A stretch of DNA of 64,000 bases from Streptomyces sp. CCM_MD2014. GTDB lineage: Bacteria > Actinomycetota > Actinomycetes > Streptomycetales > Streptomycetaceae. The translations under genes and the position numbers were made by a program. This document shows positions 31,700 to 40,274 of the stretch, piece by piece (the first letter of the stretch is position 1; every line of letters starts with the position of its first letter). The stretch is from the NCBI RefSeq assembly GCF_000772045.1, contig NZ_CP009754.1, positions 3,906,001-3,970,000 on the forward strand, given 5' to 3'. The notes beneath the pieces are model-generated. The model was given only the letters and a program-made list of their open reading frames with translations. It did no database searches and was not told where the DNA came from.

Positions 31700-32758
31700 T
31701 CAGCCTTGCCGAATCACCAGTCTGCCACCCTGCCGCCGGGCGACGACTTTGCCGGGGAGGTTGATGGCACCCTGACCGCGCCAGCCGGTGATCAGCCGGT
31801 CGACTTCCTCGATGTGGCGGGCGAACAGGGCACCGCCGGGGGCACCGGCGTCGAGGGCGGCGCGACGCAGGATCCGGCGGCGTACGGCGGGCGGCAGGGC
31901 GTACAGCTTGGCGCACTCCAGGACGCCGGTGGCGTCGCGGACGCCGGCCTCGGCCTGGCGGGCCCAGGTGTCGAGGGCGTCGGCGTCGTCCCGGGAGAGT
32001 TGGGCCGTACGGGCGAGGGCCTCGACGACGCCCTTGCCGAGCGCCTTCTCCAGGGCGGGCAGGCCCTCGTGGCGCAGCCGGGAGCGGGTGTAGGCGGGGT
32101 CGGCGTTGTGCGGGTCGTCCCAGACGGGGAGGGACTGGACCATGCAGGCCTTGCGGGCGGTCTGGCGGTCGAGCTGGAGGAAGGGGCGCCGGTAACGGCC
32201 GCCGGCCCCCGAGACCGCGGCCATGCCCGACAGGGAGCGGATGCCGGAGCCGCGGGCGAGGCCCAGCAGGACCGTCTCGGCCTGGTCGTCGCGGGTGTGG
32301 CCGAGCAGGACGGCGGCGGCGCCGTGGCGGGCGGCGGCCTCGTCCAGCGCGGCGTAGCGGGCGTCGCGGGCGGCGGCCTCCGGGCCGCCCTCGCGGCCGA
32401 CCGTCACGGCGGTGGCCTCCACCGGGTCGAGGCCCAGTTCGCGCATGCGCAGGACGACTTCTTCGGCGCGCAGGTCGGAGCCGTGCTGCAGGCCGTGGTC
32501 GACGGTGACGCCGCCGGCGCGGATGCCGAGCCGGGGTGCCTCGAAGGCGAGGGCGGAGGCGAGCGCCATGGAGTCGGCGCCGCCGGAGCACGCCACAAGG
32601 ACGAGCGGGGAGGCGGGGAGTCCGGACGCGCCCTCGGGCGTGCGTCCGGCGGCCGTCGCGGCGGGGACGCCGGCCGGAGTGTTCAGTTCGGTGAGGATGT
32701 CGTGGAGGACGCGGCGGACCGCCAGGCGTATCGCCGCGACCGCAGGATGGGGACCCAT
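31700..32758 (-). CDS. tilS: tRNA(Ile)-lysidine synthetase
   Basis: Modifies C34 of the AUA-reading tRNA-Ile so that it decodes isoleucine. 352 residues: N-type ATP-pyrophosphatase loop LVACSGGADSMALASAL (SGGxDS), GVTVDHGLQHGSDLRAE, AAVLLGHTRDDQAETVLLGL, GIRSLSGM, RRPFLQLDR and VWDDPHNADPAYTRSRLRHE. The C-terminal TilS domain is short, as is typical for actinobacteria. The first ~45 residues are Ala/Pro-rich. AAGGG stands eight bases before the ATG. Precedes hpt and ftsH in a conserved order. Confidence 0.95.
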   Translation of the reverse strand: MGPHPAVAAIRLAVRRVLHDILTELNTPAGVPAATAAGRTPEGASGLPASPLVLVACSGGADSMALASALAFEAPRLGIRAGGVTVDHGLQHGSDLRAEEVVLRMRELGLDPVEATAVTVGREGGPEAAARDARYAALDEAAARHGAAAVLLGHTRDDQAETVLLGLARGSGIRSLSGMAAVSGAGGRYRRPFLQLDRQTARKACMVQSLPVWDDPHNADPAYTRSRLRHEGLPALEKALGKGVVEALARTAQLSRDDADALDTWARQAEAGVRDATGVLECAKLYALPPAVRRRILRRAALDAGAPGGALFARHIEEVDRLITGWRGQGAINLPGKVVARRQGGRLVIRQG

Positions 32759-32950
32759 GTCCGGTGCCCTTCATGAAGTTGTCGGGGGTGAGCCCGAGAT
32801 TCGGTCACGCAGAGTGTGTAGATGGTGACAGAAACGGGCCGTTCCCTGAGCATCGCACGCCTGCCGAAGGCAAACGGTCCCTCGGACGGGTGATTGGAGG
32901 GTCGTTCGACTGCCGTCGGCCGGAATCGTTTCACGCCCCGCCCGCGGGGT

Positions 32951-34078
32951 TCACGCCTCCGGCTTGCGGTGCACCCGCGCGATCCAGTCCGCCGGTTTGG
33001 CGATCTCCGACTTGGTGGGGAGCGTGTTGGGCGAGGTCCAGACGCGGTTGAACCCGTCCATGCCGCACTCGTCGACGACGGCCCGTACGAAACGCTCGCC
33101 GTCGCGGTACTGGCGGAGCTTGGCGTCCAGGCCGAGCAGCTTGCGCAGCGCCATGTCCAGGCGGGAGGCGCCCTTGGCGCGACGCTGCTGGAACTTCTCC
33201 CGGATCTCCCCGACGCTCGGTACGACCGCGGGTCCGACGCCGTCCATCACGAAGTCGGCGTGCCCCTCCAGGAGGGACATGACGGCGGTGAGGCGGCCGA
33301 GCACCTCCCGCTGGGCCGGGGTCTGCACCAGCTCCACGAGCGAGCGCCCGCCGTCGTCCTCCTCCGCCTCGGGACGGCCCCCGGCGAGGGACTGGGCGGC
33401 CTCGCGGACCCGTTCGAGGACGGTCATGGGGTCGACGTCGGTCTCGGCCAGGAACGACTGGATTTCGCCCTCCAGGTGGTCACGCAGCCAGGGCACGGCG
33501 GTGAACTGCGTGCGGTGCGTCTCCTCGTGCAGGGTCACCCACAGGCGGAAGTCGTGGGGCTCCACGTCGAGTTCGCGCTCGACGTGCACGATGTTCGGCG
33601 CGACCAGGAGCAGCCGGCCGCCGCCGTTCGCGCCGGCGGGCAGTTCGCGGGTGGCGGGGGCGAAGGTCTCGTACTGGCCGAGGACGCGGGAGGACAGGAA
33701 CGACAGCAGCATGCCCAGCTCGACGCCGGTGACCTTGCCGCCGACGGCGCCGAGGACCGCGTTGCCCGGACCGCCGCCGCGCCGCTGCTCCATCTTCTCC
33801 AGCAGGGGTTTGAGCAGCTCGCGGAACCCGGCGACGTTCGCCCGGACCCAGCCCGGCCGGTCGACCACCAGGACGGGGGTGTCGTGGGTCTCCTCGGTGC
33901 CCATCCGGGTGAAACCGCGGACGTGCTCCTCCGAGGCCTTGGCATGGCGGCGGAGTTCCCCGACGACGGCCCTGGCCTCGTCGCGGCTCACCTCGGGGCC
34001 CGGTCGTACGAGCCGGGTCGCGGTCGCCACCGCGAGGTTCCAGTCGACCATGCCGGAATGTGCGCCGATGCTCGTCAT
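32951..34078 (-). CDS. DUF2342 zinc-dependent metalloprotease
   Basis: 375 residues of the actinobacterial family annotated as zinc-dependent metalloprotease or coenzyme F420 biosynthesis-associated protein. The zincin motif is seen in FRLWVTLHEETHRTQF (HExxH). Other conserved stretches: RGFTRMGTEETHDTPVLVVDRPGWVRANVAGF, EMLLSFLSSRVLGQYETF-type region, EGHADFVMDGVGPAVVPSV and LLGLDAKLRQYRDGERFV. No signal peptide or membrane helix. ATG 34078 has TACCGT six bases upstream and no ribosome site (leaderless). The 190 bases to tilS show nothing. Physiological substrate unknown. Confidence 0.88.
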   Translation of the reverse strand: MTSIGAHSGMVDWNLAVATATRLVRPGPEVSRDEARAVVGELRRHAKASEEHVRGFTRMGTEETHDTPVLVVDRPGWVRANVAGFRELLKPLLEKMEQRRGGGPGNAVLGAVGGKVTGVELGMLLSFLSSRVLGQYETFAPATRELPAGANGGGRLLLVAPNIVHVERELDVEPHDFRLWVTLHEETHRTQFTAVPWLRDHLEGEIQSFLAETDVDPMTVLERVREAAQSLAGGRPEAEEDDGGRSLVELVQTPAQREVLGRLTAVMSLLEGHADFVMDGVGPAVVPSVGEIREKFQQRRAKGASRLDMALRKLLGLDAKLRQYRDGERFVRAVVDECGMDGFNRVWTSPNTLPTKSEIAKPADWIARVHRKPEA

Positions 34079-34198
34079 GGGTCAACGGTACGGGAGCGCT
34101 GCCGCTGGGGGCAGGCTGAGCGGTGCCCGGGGGGCGCTTACGAGGTCGGCCGGCACGAGGTCCGTTGCCGAGGCACCCGGCGTTGCAGGCCGTGCCCG

Positions 34199-34229
34199 CC
34201 CTCCCCATTGCCTGAACGGCATGGGAGGT
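34199..34229 (-). terminator. Stem-loop downstream of dacB
   Basis: CCCTCCCCAT (34199-34208) pairs with ATGGGAGG (34221-34228) apart from one bulged C, located 38 bases after the dacB stop. No T-run. Confidence 0.5.
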
Positions 34230-34265
34230 ACCCCCACCGCCGTGCGGAACGCCTGCCCACGGCGG

Positions 34266-35861
34266 TCAAGAAGCCAGCGTCGTCGCTGCCCTGTCCAAAG
34301 CCGACTGCGCCGCCCACGGGTCCGTCGTGTCGTTGGCCAGGAAGGCGAAGCCGAGGAGGTGGCCGTCGGGGGTGGTCACCGTGCCGGCGAGGGTGTTCAC
34401 GCCGGTGAGGGTGCCGGTCTTGGCGCGGACGAGGCCCGCTGCGCCGTCCGTGTAACGGCCGGCCAGGGTGCCGGTGAAGTGGGCGACCGGCAGCCCGGTG
34501 AGGACGGCGCGGAGCTGGGGCCGGGAGGGGTCGGCGGCCTCGGTCAGCAGGGCGGTGAGGAGGTCGGGGGTGATCAGGTCGGTGCGGTCCAGGCCGCTTC
34601 CGTCGTGGAACCGCGCTCCGTCCACCGGCAGGCCGAGCTGCTTCAGGCGGGCCGTGATCGCGGCGCCCGCCCCGGCGAAGTCGGCGCGCTTGCCGGTCGC
34701 CACGGCGGTGTGGCGGGCGAGGGCCTCGGCGAGGTCGTTGTCGCTGTTGGTCAGCATGCGCTCCACCAGGGCCGACAGCGGGGGCGAGGAGACCGTGGCG
34801 AGGGTGGCGGCGCGGCCCGTGGCCTTGGAGGGTCCGGGGGGTGACGCGGTGATGCCGTGCTGCTTCAGGAAGCCCGCGAAGGCGCGGGCGGCGGCGTCCG
34901 CCGGGTCGGCCACGCGCGGGGCGGGGCCGCTGGTGGAGTCGTCGGTGCGGCCCTCGTCGGCCATCAGGGCGGTGACGCGGGCCAGGTTCTCGTTGACCCC
35001 GATCGGGTGCAGGTCCGTACCGGCGTAGAGCGTCGTGTCGTACGACAGGGTCACCTTGCGCACGCCGCGCTTCTTCAGGGCGGTGGCGGTCTTCTCCGCG
35101 AGGGTGCGCAGGCCGGCGAGGCCGTGGGCGTCCTCGTGGGCGGTCAGGGTGGGGTCGCCGCCGCCGACCAGGACGAGTTCGCCGGTGTCGGCCTCCAGGG
35201 CGGTGCGGGTGGTGAGGCGGTGGTCGGGGCCCAGGGCGGTGAGCGCGGCCACGGCTGTGGCGATCTTGGTGGTGGAGGCGGGGGTGAGCGCGGCGCCGGA
35301 GTCGAGGCCGTAAAGGCGCTTGCCGGTGGTCAGGTCGACGACGGCCGCCGCGCGGCGCCCGCCGAGCGCCGAAGCGTCCTTCAGCAGGGGGTCGAGGAGG
35401 TCCGCGAGGGCCGCCCGGTCGGCGGGGGCCGCCTTGACGCCGCCGGGGGTGGTGGTGCCGCCCAGGCCGGTCAGTACGGGCCCGGCGCTGGGTGCGGGGC
35501 GGGGCGAGCCGGGCGCCGTACCGGAGCCGCCGGGCCCGTGGCCGTGATCTGTGCCACCCGTGCGGTCCAGGGCGACGGCCCGGTCCCGCTCGGCCGTACG
35601 CTGACCCGTGGAGTCCCAGGGGCCGGCGGCGGTCACCACACCGGCGGCCAGCGCCAGCCCGGCGGTGGCGGCACCGGCGGTGTACTGCCAGGTCTTCGGC
35701 CTGGTGATCCTGGCGAGCTGCGGCGCCGTGGCCCGTGCGAACCGTGTGACCCGCGGCTCGGCGGTCCGGGCAAAGCGGGTCAGACGGGGACGTACGGCAC
35801 GCGCGGCCCGCGCCACACGCGGCCCCGCGGTCCGCCACGGCCTCAGCTCCGGCACCGTCAC
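34266..35861 (-). CDS. dacB: D-alanyl-D-alanine carboxypeptidase / PBP4-type (S13)
   Basis: 531-residue peptidoglycan DD-peptidase. An Arg-rich cytosolic head containing repeated RVTRFAR-like units (residues 1-55) precedes a single transmembrane anchor (YTAGAATAGLALAAGVVTAA), a Gly/Pro-rich linker and the S13 domain. Catalytic motifs: SxxK as LTPASTTKIATAVAAL, SxN as TNSDNDLAEAL, and KTG as LVRAKTGTLTGVNTLAG. The DDST insert region typical of DacB lies between. Divergent from ppa across 79 bases. GTG start at 35861 follows AAGGGG. Likely trims or endopeptidically cleaves cross-links. Confidence 0.93.
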   Translation of the reverse strand: MTVPELRPWRTAGPRVARAARAVRPRLTRFARTAEPRVTRFARATAPQLARITRPKTWQYTAGAATAGLALAAGVVTAAGPWDSTGQRTAERDRAVALDRTGGTDHGHGPGGSGTAPGSPRPAPSAGPVLTGLGGTTTPGGVKAAPADRAALADLLDPLLKDASALGGRRAAAVVDLTTGKRLYGLDSGAALTPASTTKIATAVAALTALGPDHRLTTRTALEADTGELVLVGGGDPTLTAHEDAHGLAGLRTLAEKTATALKKRGVRKVTLSYDTTLYAGTDLHPIGVNENLARVTALMADEGRTDDSTSGPAPRVADPADAAARAFAGFLKQHGITASPPGPSKATGRAATLATVSSPPLSALVERMLTNSDNDLAEALARHTAVATGKRADFAGAGAAITARLKQLGLPVDGARFHDGSGLDRTDLITPDLLTALLTEAADPSRPQLRAVLTGLPVAHFTGTLAGRYTDGAAGLVRAKTGTLTGVNTLAGTVTTPDGHLLGFAFLANDTTDPWAAQSALDRAATTLAS

Positions 35862-35940
35862 CAGCCCCTTTCGCGATCACACGCCTGCGTGAGGGACACT
35901 TAACCACCAGAACTATGTGCTGATCATGGAGGAGCGTCCG

Positions 35941-36432
35941 GTGGAGTTCGACGTCACGATCGAGATCCCGAAGGGTTCGCGGAACAAGTACGAGGTGGAC
36001 CACGAGACCGGTCGTATCCGCCTGGACCGCCGCCTGTTCACCTCGACCGCCTACCCGACCGACTACGGCTTCGTCGAGAACACCCTCGGCGAGGACGGCG
36101 ACCCGCTGGACGCGCTGGTCATCCTGGACGAGCCGACCTTCCCGGGCTGCCTCATCCGCTGCCGCGCGATCGGCATGTTCCGGATGACGGACGAGGCCGG
36201 CGGCGACGACAAGCTGCTGTGCGTGCCGTCGACCGACCCGCGTGTGGAGCACCTGCGTGACATCCACCACGTCTCGGAGTTCGACCGCCTGGAGATCCAG
36301 CACTTCTTCGAGGTCTACAAGGACCTGGAGCCCGGCAAGTCCGTCGAGGGCGCCGACTGGGTCGGCCGCAGCGACGCCGAGGCCGAGATCGAGCGGTCCT
36401 ACAAGCGCTTCAAGGACCAGGGCGGCCACTGA
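35941..36432 (+). CDS. ppa: Inorganic pyrophosphatase
   Basis: Family I soluble pyrophosphatase, 163 residues. Active-site segments: EIPKGSRNKYEVDHETGRIRL, AYPTDYGFVENTLGEDGDPLD (the DxDxxD-type metal site GDPLDALVILDE follows), and EVYKDLEPGKSVEGADW. GTG 35941 was chosen because GGAGGAG stands about six bases upstream and the resulting length is the family norm; the frame is open to 35917 with no ribosome site. A strong terminator follows. Constitutive housekeeping gene. Confidence 0.97.
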   Translation: MEFDVTIEIPKGSRNKYEVDHETGRIRLDRRLFTSTAYPTDYGFVENTLGEDGDPLDALVILDEPTFPGCLIRCRAIGMFRMTDEAGGDDKLLCVPSTDPRVEHLRDIHHVSEFDRLEIQHFFEVYKDLEPGKSVEGADWVGRSDAEAEIERSYKRFKDQGGH

Positions 36433-36460
36433 GCGGTTCGGTCTCCCGTAAGGCGCCCGT

Positions 36461-36492
36461 AACGGGCCGCACGCACACGCGTGCGGCCCGTT
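36461..36492 (+). terminator. ppa terminator
   Basis: Perfect 14-base stem AACGGGCCGCACGC (36461-36474) / complement 36479-36492, four-base loop, followed by CGTGTTT; 28 bases after the ppa stop. Confidence 0.85.
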
Positions 36493-36556
36493 CGTGTTTG
36501 AGTGACCATACTGAGGTCAACAGGAGGGTGTGTCGGTACCAGGGAGCGTTGCGCAG

Positions 36557-38266
36557 GTGACGGAGGCGGAGGAGCCCAAGCCGCAGTCGGACGAGGCCCG
36601 CAGTGCCTTCCGGCAGCCCAGCGGCATCGCGGCGTCCATCGACGGCGAGTCGTCGACGACGTCCGAGTTCGAGATCCCGCAGGGACTCGCCGTCCCGCGA
36701 CACACCGGCTCCGAGTCCGAGACGACCTCGGAGTTCTCGCTCCCCGACGGCCTGGAGGCACCGCAGGCCGTCCCCGCGGACGCCGAGGGCTCGGCGTTCA
36801 GCATGCCGAGCACCCACAGCGCGTGGACGGCCCCAGCCGCCTTCACCCCGGCGAGCGGCTTCCCGGCGGTGAGCCTGACGGACGTGCCCTGGCAGGACCG
36901 GATGCGCGCCATGCTGCGCATGCCGGTGGCCGAGCGGCCCGCGCCCGAACCCTCCCAGAAGCACGACGACGAGACCGGCCCCGCCGTGCCGCGCGTGCTC
37001 GACCTGACGCTGCGTATCGGGGAGCTGCTGCTGGCGGGCGGTGAGGGCGCCGAGGACGTGGAGGCGGCCATGTTCGCGGTCTGCCGGTCCTACGGCCTGG
37101 ACCGTTGCGAGCCGAACGTCACCTTCACCCTGCTGTCGATCTCCCACCAGCCGTCCCTGGTCGACGACCCGGTGACGGCCTCGCGCACGGTACGCCGCCG
37201 GGGCACCGACTACACCCGGCTCGCGGCCGTCTTCCACCTGGTGGACGACCTCAGCGACCCCGACACGAACATCTCCCTGGAGGAGGCCTACCGGCGCCTC
37301 GCGGAGATCCGCCGCAACCGGCACCCGTACCCCACGTGGGTGCTGACCGTGGCGAGCGGTCTGCTCGCGGGCGGGGCCTCGCTGCTCGTGGGCGGCGGAC
37401 TGACCGTGTTCTTCGCGGCGATGTTCGGCTCGATGCTCGGCGACCGGCTGGCATGGCTGTGCGCCGGGCGCGGGCTGCCGGAGTTCTACCAGTTCGCGGT
37501 GGCCGCGATGCCGCCGGCCGCGATGGGCGTGGCGCTGACGGTGACGCACGTCGACGTGAAGGCGTCCGCGGTCATCACCGGTGGGCTGTTCGCGCTGCTG
37601 CCCGGGCGGGCGCTGGTCGCGGGGGTGCAGGACGGTCTGACCGGTTTCTACATCACGGCCGCCGCGCGACTGCTGGAGGTCATGTACTTCTTCGTCAGCA
37701 TCGTCGCCGGGGTGCTGGTGGTGCTGTACTTCGGGGTCCAGCTGGGCGCCGAGCTCAACCCGGACGCCAAGCTGGGCACCGGGGACGAGCCGTTCGTGCA
37801 GATCTTCGCCTCGATGCTGCTGTCGCTGGCCTTCGCGATCCTGCTCCAGCAGGAGAGGTCCACCGTGCTGGCGGTCACGCTGAACGGCGGCGTCGCCTGG
37901 TGCGTGTACGGCGCCATGCACTTCGCCGGTGACATCTCTCCGGTGGCCTCCACGGCCGCCGCGGCGGGGCTGGTGGGCCTGTTCGGGCAGCTGATGTCCC
38001 GGTACCGGTTCGCGTCGGCGCTGCCGTACACGACGGCCGCGATCGGGCCGCTGCTGCCCGGTTCGGCGACGTACTTCGGTCTGCTGGGGATCGCCCAGGG
38101 CGAGGTCGACTCGGGGCTGCTGTCGCTGTCCAACGCGGTGGCGCTGGCGATGGCCATCGCGATCGGGGTGAACCTGGGCGGGGAGATCTCCCGGCTGTTC
38201 CTCAAGGTGCCCGGCGCCGCGAGTGCGGCGGGACGCCGGGCGGCCAAGCGGACGCGAGGTTTCTAG
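36557..38266 (+). CDS. ThrE-family threonine/serine exporter
   Basis: 569 residues. A disordered acidic/Ser-rich N-terminus of ~150 residues is followed by the soluble ThrE (DUF1212) domain (LRIGELLLAGGEGAEDVEAA, CEPNVTFTLLSISHQPSL, RRGTDYTRLAAVFHLVDDL) and about ten transmembrane helices from residue ~260 (VLTVASGLLAGGASLLVGGG onward to FASALPYTTAAIGPLLPGSA). In Corynebacterium ThrE exports threonine and serine. Start GTG 36557 has GGGAG nine bases before it; GTG 36530 in the same frame is only two bases from AGGAGG. Follows ppa but behind a terminator. Confidence 0.85.
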   Translation: MTEAEEPKPQSDEARSAFRQPSGIAASIDGESSTTSEFEIPQGLAVPRHTGSESETTSEFSLPDGLEAPQAVPADAEGSAFSMPSTHSAWTAPAAFTPASGFPAVSLTDVPWQDRMRAMLRMPVAERPAPEPSQKHDDETGPAVPRVLDLTLRIGELLLAGGEGAEDVEAAMFAVCRSYGLDRCEPNVTFTLLSISHQPSLVDDPVTASRTVRRRGTDYTRLAAVFHLVDDLSDPDTNISLEEAYRRLAEIRRNRHPYPTWVLTVASGLLAGGASLLVGGGLTVFFAAMFGSMLGDRLAWLCAGRGLPEFYQFAVAAMPPAAMGVALTVTHVDVKASAVITGGLFALLPGRALVAGVQDGLTGFYITAAARLLEVMYFFVSIVAGVLVVLYFGVQLGAELNPDAKLGTGDEPFVQIFASMLLSLAFAILLQQERSTVLAVTLNGGVAWCVYGAMHFAGDISPVASTAAAAGLVGLFGQLMSRYRFASALPYTTAAIGPLLPGSATYFGLLGIAQGEVDSGLLSLSNAVALAMAIAIGVNLGGEISRLFLKVPGAASAAGRRAAKRTRGF

Positions 38267-38272
38267 CGGGGG

Positions 38273-39202
38273 TCAGCGTCCCTGGTTGTACGGGTACTGG
38301 TCGCCGTACTGCTGGGGCTGGGACTGGTCGCCGTAGCCCTGCGGGTACTGCTGGGCGTACGGCTGCTGCGGGGGCTGCTGGTACTGCTGGGGCTCCTGGT
38401 ACTGCTGGGGCTCCTGGTACTGCTGGGGCTCCTGGTACTGCTGGTGCGGCTGCCGGTACTGCTGCGGCTGGTCGTACGGGTCCACCCGGCGCAGCTGGGT
38501 CGTGGCGTCGTCCATGACCGGGTACTGCGGCTGGGGCTGGTGCCGCTGGGACACGGCAGGGGCCGGTTCCGCCGCCGCGGCGCGCTGCTTCTTCTTGCGT
38601 TCGCGCAGGTACTCGATGGCGATCGGGACGACCGAGACCACGACGATCAGGACCAGGATCGCCTCGACGTTGGTCCGGATGAACTCGATCTGGCCGAGCC
38701 AATAACCCGCGAGGGTGACACCGGTGCCCCAGGCCACGCCGCCGATGACGTTGTACGTGAGGAAGGTGCGGTACTTCATGCGGCCGGCGCCCGCCACGAT
38801 GGGGGCGAAGGTGCGCACGATGGGCACGAAACGGGCCAGGACGATCGCCTTGGGGCCGTACTTCTCCATGAACTCGTGCGCCTTCTCCAGGTTCTCCTGT
38901 TTGAAGAGCTTGGAGTTGGGGCGGCTGAAGAGCTTGGGCCCGAAGAACTTGCCGATCATGTAGCCGACCTGGTCACCGAGGACGGCGGCGGCCACGATCA
39001 GGGTGCACACCAGCCACAGCGGCTGGCTGATGTACTCGCCCTGGGCGACGAAGAGACCCGCGGTGAACAGCAGGGAGTCGCCGGGCAGGAACGCGAAGAG
39101 TCCCGACTCGGCGAAGACGATGAGCAGGATGCCCGGCAGACTGAACGTCTCGATCAGGTAGTCCGGGCTGATCCACTCGGGACCGAGCGCAAGGGTGGTC
39201 AC
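38273..39202 (-). CDS. DedA-family membrane protein with Gln/Tyr-rich tail
   Basis: 309 residues. DedA (SNARE-associated) core: ESGLFAFLPGDSLLFTAGLF, DQVGYMIGKFFGPKLF, KAIVLARFVPIVRTFAPIVAG (the functional Arg pair) and a last helix AILVLIVVVSVVPIAIEYL at about residue 195. DedA proteins are undecaprenyl-phosphate or lipid flippases. From residue 210 the cytosolic tail is a repeat-rich Pro/Gln/Tyr region (QYQEPQQYQEPQQYQ) that is not part of the family core and is encoded by 18-base tandem repeats. GTG 39202 follows GGAG at about nine bases. Convergent with the ThrE gene, seven bases apart. Confidence 0.87.
   Translation of the reverse strand: MTTLALGPEWISPDYLIETFSLPGILLIVFAESGLFAFLPGDSLLFTAGLFVAQGEYISQPLWLVCTLIVAAAVLGDQVGYMIGKFFGPKLFSRPNSKLFKQENLEKAHEFMEKYGPKAIVLARFVPIVRTFAPIVAGAGRMKYRTFLTYNVIGGVAWGTGVTLAGYWLGQIEFIRTNVEAILVLIVVVSVVPIAIEYLRERKKKQRAAAAEPAPAVSQRHQPQPQYPVMDDATTQLRRVDPYDQPQQYRQPHQQYQEPQQYQEPQQYQEPQQYQQPPQQPYAQQYPQGYGDQSQPQQYGDQYPYNQGR
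38375..38444 (-). repeat. 18-base tandem repeats encoding QYQEPQ units
   Basis: Three perfect copies of GGCTCCTGGTACTGCTGG (38391-38408, 38409-38426, 38427-38444) preceded by a partial copy, inside the DedA reading frame. Eighteen bases keep the frame, so copy number can change without frameshift. Confidence 0.92.
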
Positions 39203-39289
39203 GGGATGTGGCTCCTGCTGCTGGGGGGAGGCGGGCGGGACCTGGCTGCCCAAACGTACAACGCAGCCGCGGTGTCCCAGGTTCCACGG

Positions 39290-39328
39290 GGTTCCCCGGG
39301 GTGCGCCGTGACGTACCCCGGGGAAACC
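39290..39328 (-). terminator. Stem-loop downstream of tipA
   Basis: Nine-base arms ACCCCGGGG-type (39294-39302 pairing with 39315-39323) extended by imperfect GGTTCC/GGAAACC ends, 56 bases after the tipA stop. The rest of 39203-39383 holds the DedA leader and no gene. Confidence 0.55.
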
Positions 39329-39383
39329 TGAGGACCATGGGAAGTGAAGAATACGGCGGCGGCCAGGCCCCGCACCCCAGCGC

Positions 39384-40145
39384 TCAGGGGGTGTGCCGGA
39401 CGGCGTTGGCGAGGATCGCGTCGCGCATGTAGGCGGCGAGGCCCGGCTTGGCGGCGTCGATGTTCCGCGTGAAACGTTCGTCCGAGACGTACATCTCCCC
39501 CAGGCAGGTGTGCATCTCGTACCCGCAGTCGTAGTGGTTGCGGGCGATGCCCCGGCGGTGGTCCTCGGCGGCGTCCATGGCCCCCTCGGAGTCGGCGGGC
39601 TCACCGGCCTCCATCAGGGCGACGAAGCGCCGGGTCAGCTCGTCGGCCTCGTCCTGGATGCGCTGCCAGTCCTCCTTGGTGTAGGAGGCGGTCTTCTCCT
39701 TGGACTGGCGGTAGGCGTCGGTGTCGCCCCAGCGCTCCTTGACCTCCTCCTCGTACTGGTCGGGGTCGAAGTCGCCGAAGACCTCGAACTTCTCCTCCGG
39801 CGTGAGGTTGATTCCCATGCTGCGTGCCTCCATGGCCTGCTCCACGGCCGCCGCCATCTTCTGCAGCTTCTCGATCCGGGCGGTCAGCAGTTCGTGCTGG
39901 CGGCGCAGGTGCGCGCGCGGGTCCGCGGCCGGGTCGTCGAGCAGGGCGGCGACCTCGTCGAGCGGGAAGCCCAGCTCCCGGTAGAACAGGATCTGCTGCA
40001 GCCGGTCGAGGTCGGCGTCGCTGTAGCGCCGGTGGCCCGCGTGGCTGCGCTCGCCGGGTGCGAGCAGGCCGATGTCGTCGTAGTGGTGCAGCGTGCGCAC
40101 CGTCACTCCGGCGAAGCCGGCCACCTGTCCCACGGAGTAGCTCAC
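39384..40145 (-). CDS. tipA: Thiopeptide-binding MerR-type autoregulator TipAL/TipAS
   Basis: 253 residues, the exact TipAL length. The MerR winged helix (SVGQVAGFAGVTVRTLHHYDDIGLL..GHRRYSDADLDRLQQI) and dimerising coiled coil precede the drug-binding domain. An internal start at Met110 (MGINLTPEEKFEVFGDFDPD) yields the 144-residue TipAS antibiotic-sequestering protein known from S. lividans. Cys207 and Cys214 are present (NHYDCGYEMHTCLGEMYV); the latter is the residue reported to bond covalently with the dehydroalanine tail of thiostrepton-like peptides. GTG 40145 start, with the ptipA promoter 30-60 bases upstream. Confidence 0.95.
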   Translation of the reverse strand: MSYSVGQVAGFAGVTVRTLHHYDDIGLLAPGERSHAGHRRYSDADLDRLQQILFYRELGFPLDEVAALLDDPAADPRAHLRRQHELLTARIEKLQKMAAAVEQAMEARSMGINLTPEEKFEVFGDFDPDQYEEEVKERWGDTDAYRQSKEKTASYTKEDWQRIQDEADELTRRFVALMEAGEPADSEGAMDAAEDHRRGIARNHYDCGYEMHTCLGEMYVSDERFTRNIDAAKPGLAAYMRDAILANAVRHTP

Positions 40146-40171
40146 TTCCGCTCCCTTCTCTGACGCGGTCC

Positions 40172-40202
40172 ACGCTGCCTCCTCACGTGACGTGAGGTGC
40201 AA
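40172..40202 (-). promoter_or_regulatory. tipA promoter with palindromic TipAL operator
   Basis: On the minus strand TTGCAC (-35, 40197-40202) and CAGCGT (-10, 40172-40177) are separated by 19 bases, the stretched spacing of MerR-type promoters. The spacer contains the palindrome CCTCACGTCACGTGAGG (plus-strand 40181-40197). This agrees, as I recall it, with the published thiostrepton-inducible tipA promoter. Confidence 0.88.
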
Positions 40203-40274
40203 GCCCGTGCGACGCACGCAGGCCCGGCGCCCGCCCGGGTGCGGGGTGCGGGGTCCCGGCCTACCGTCGGTCGT

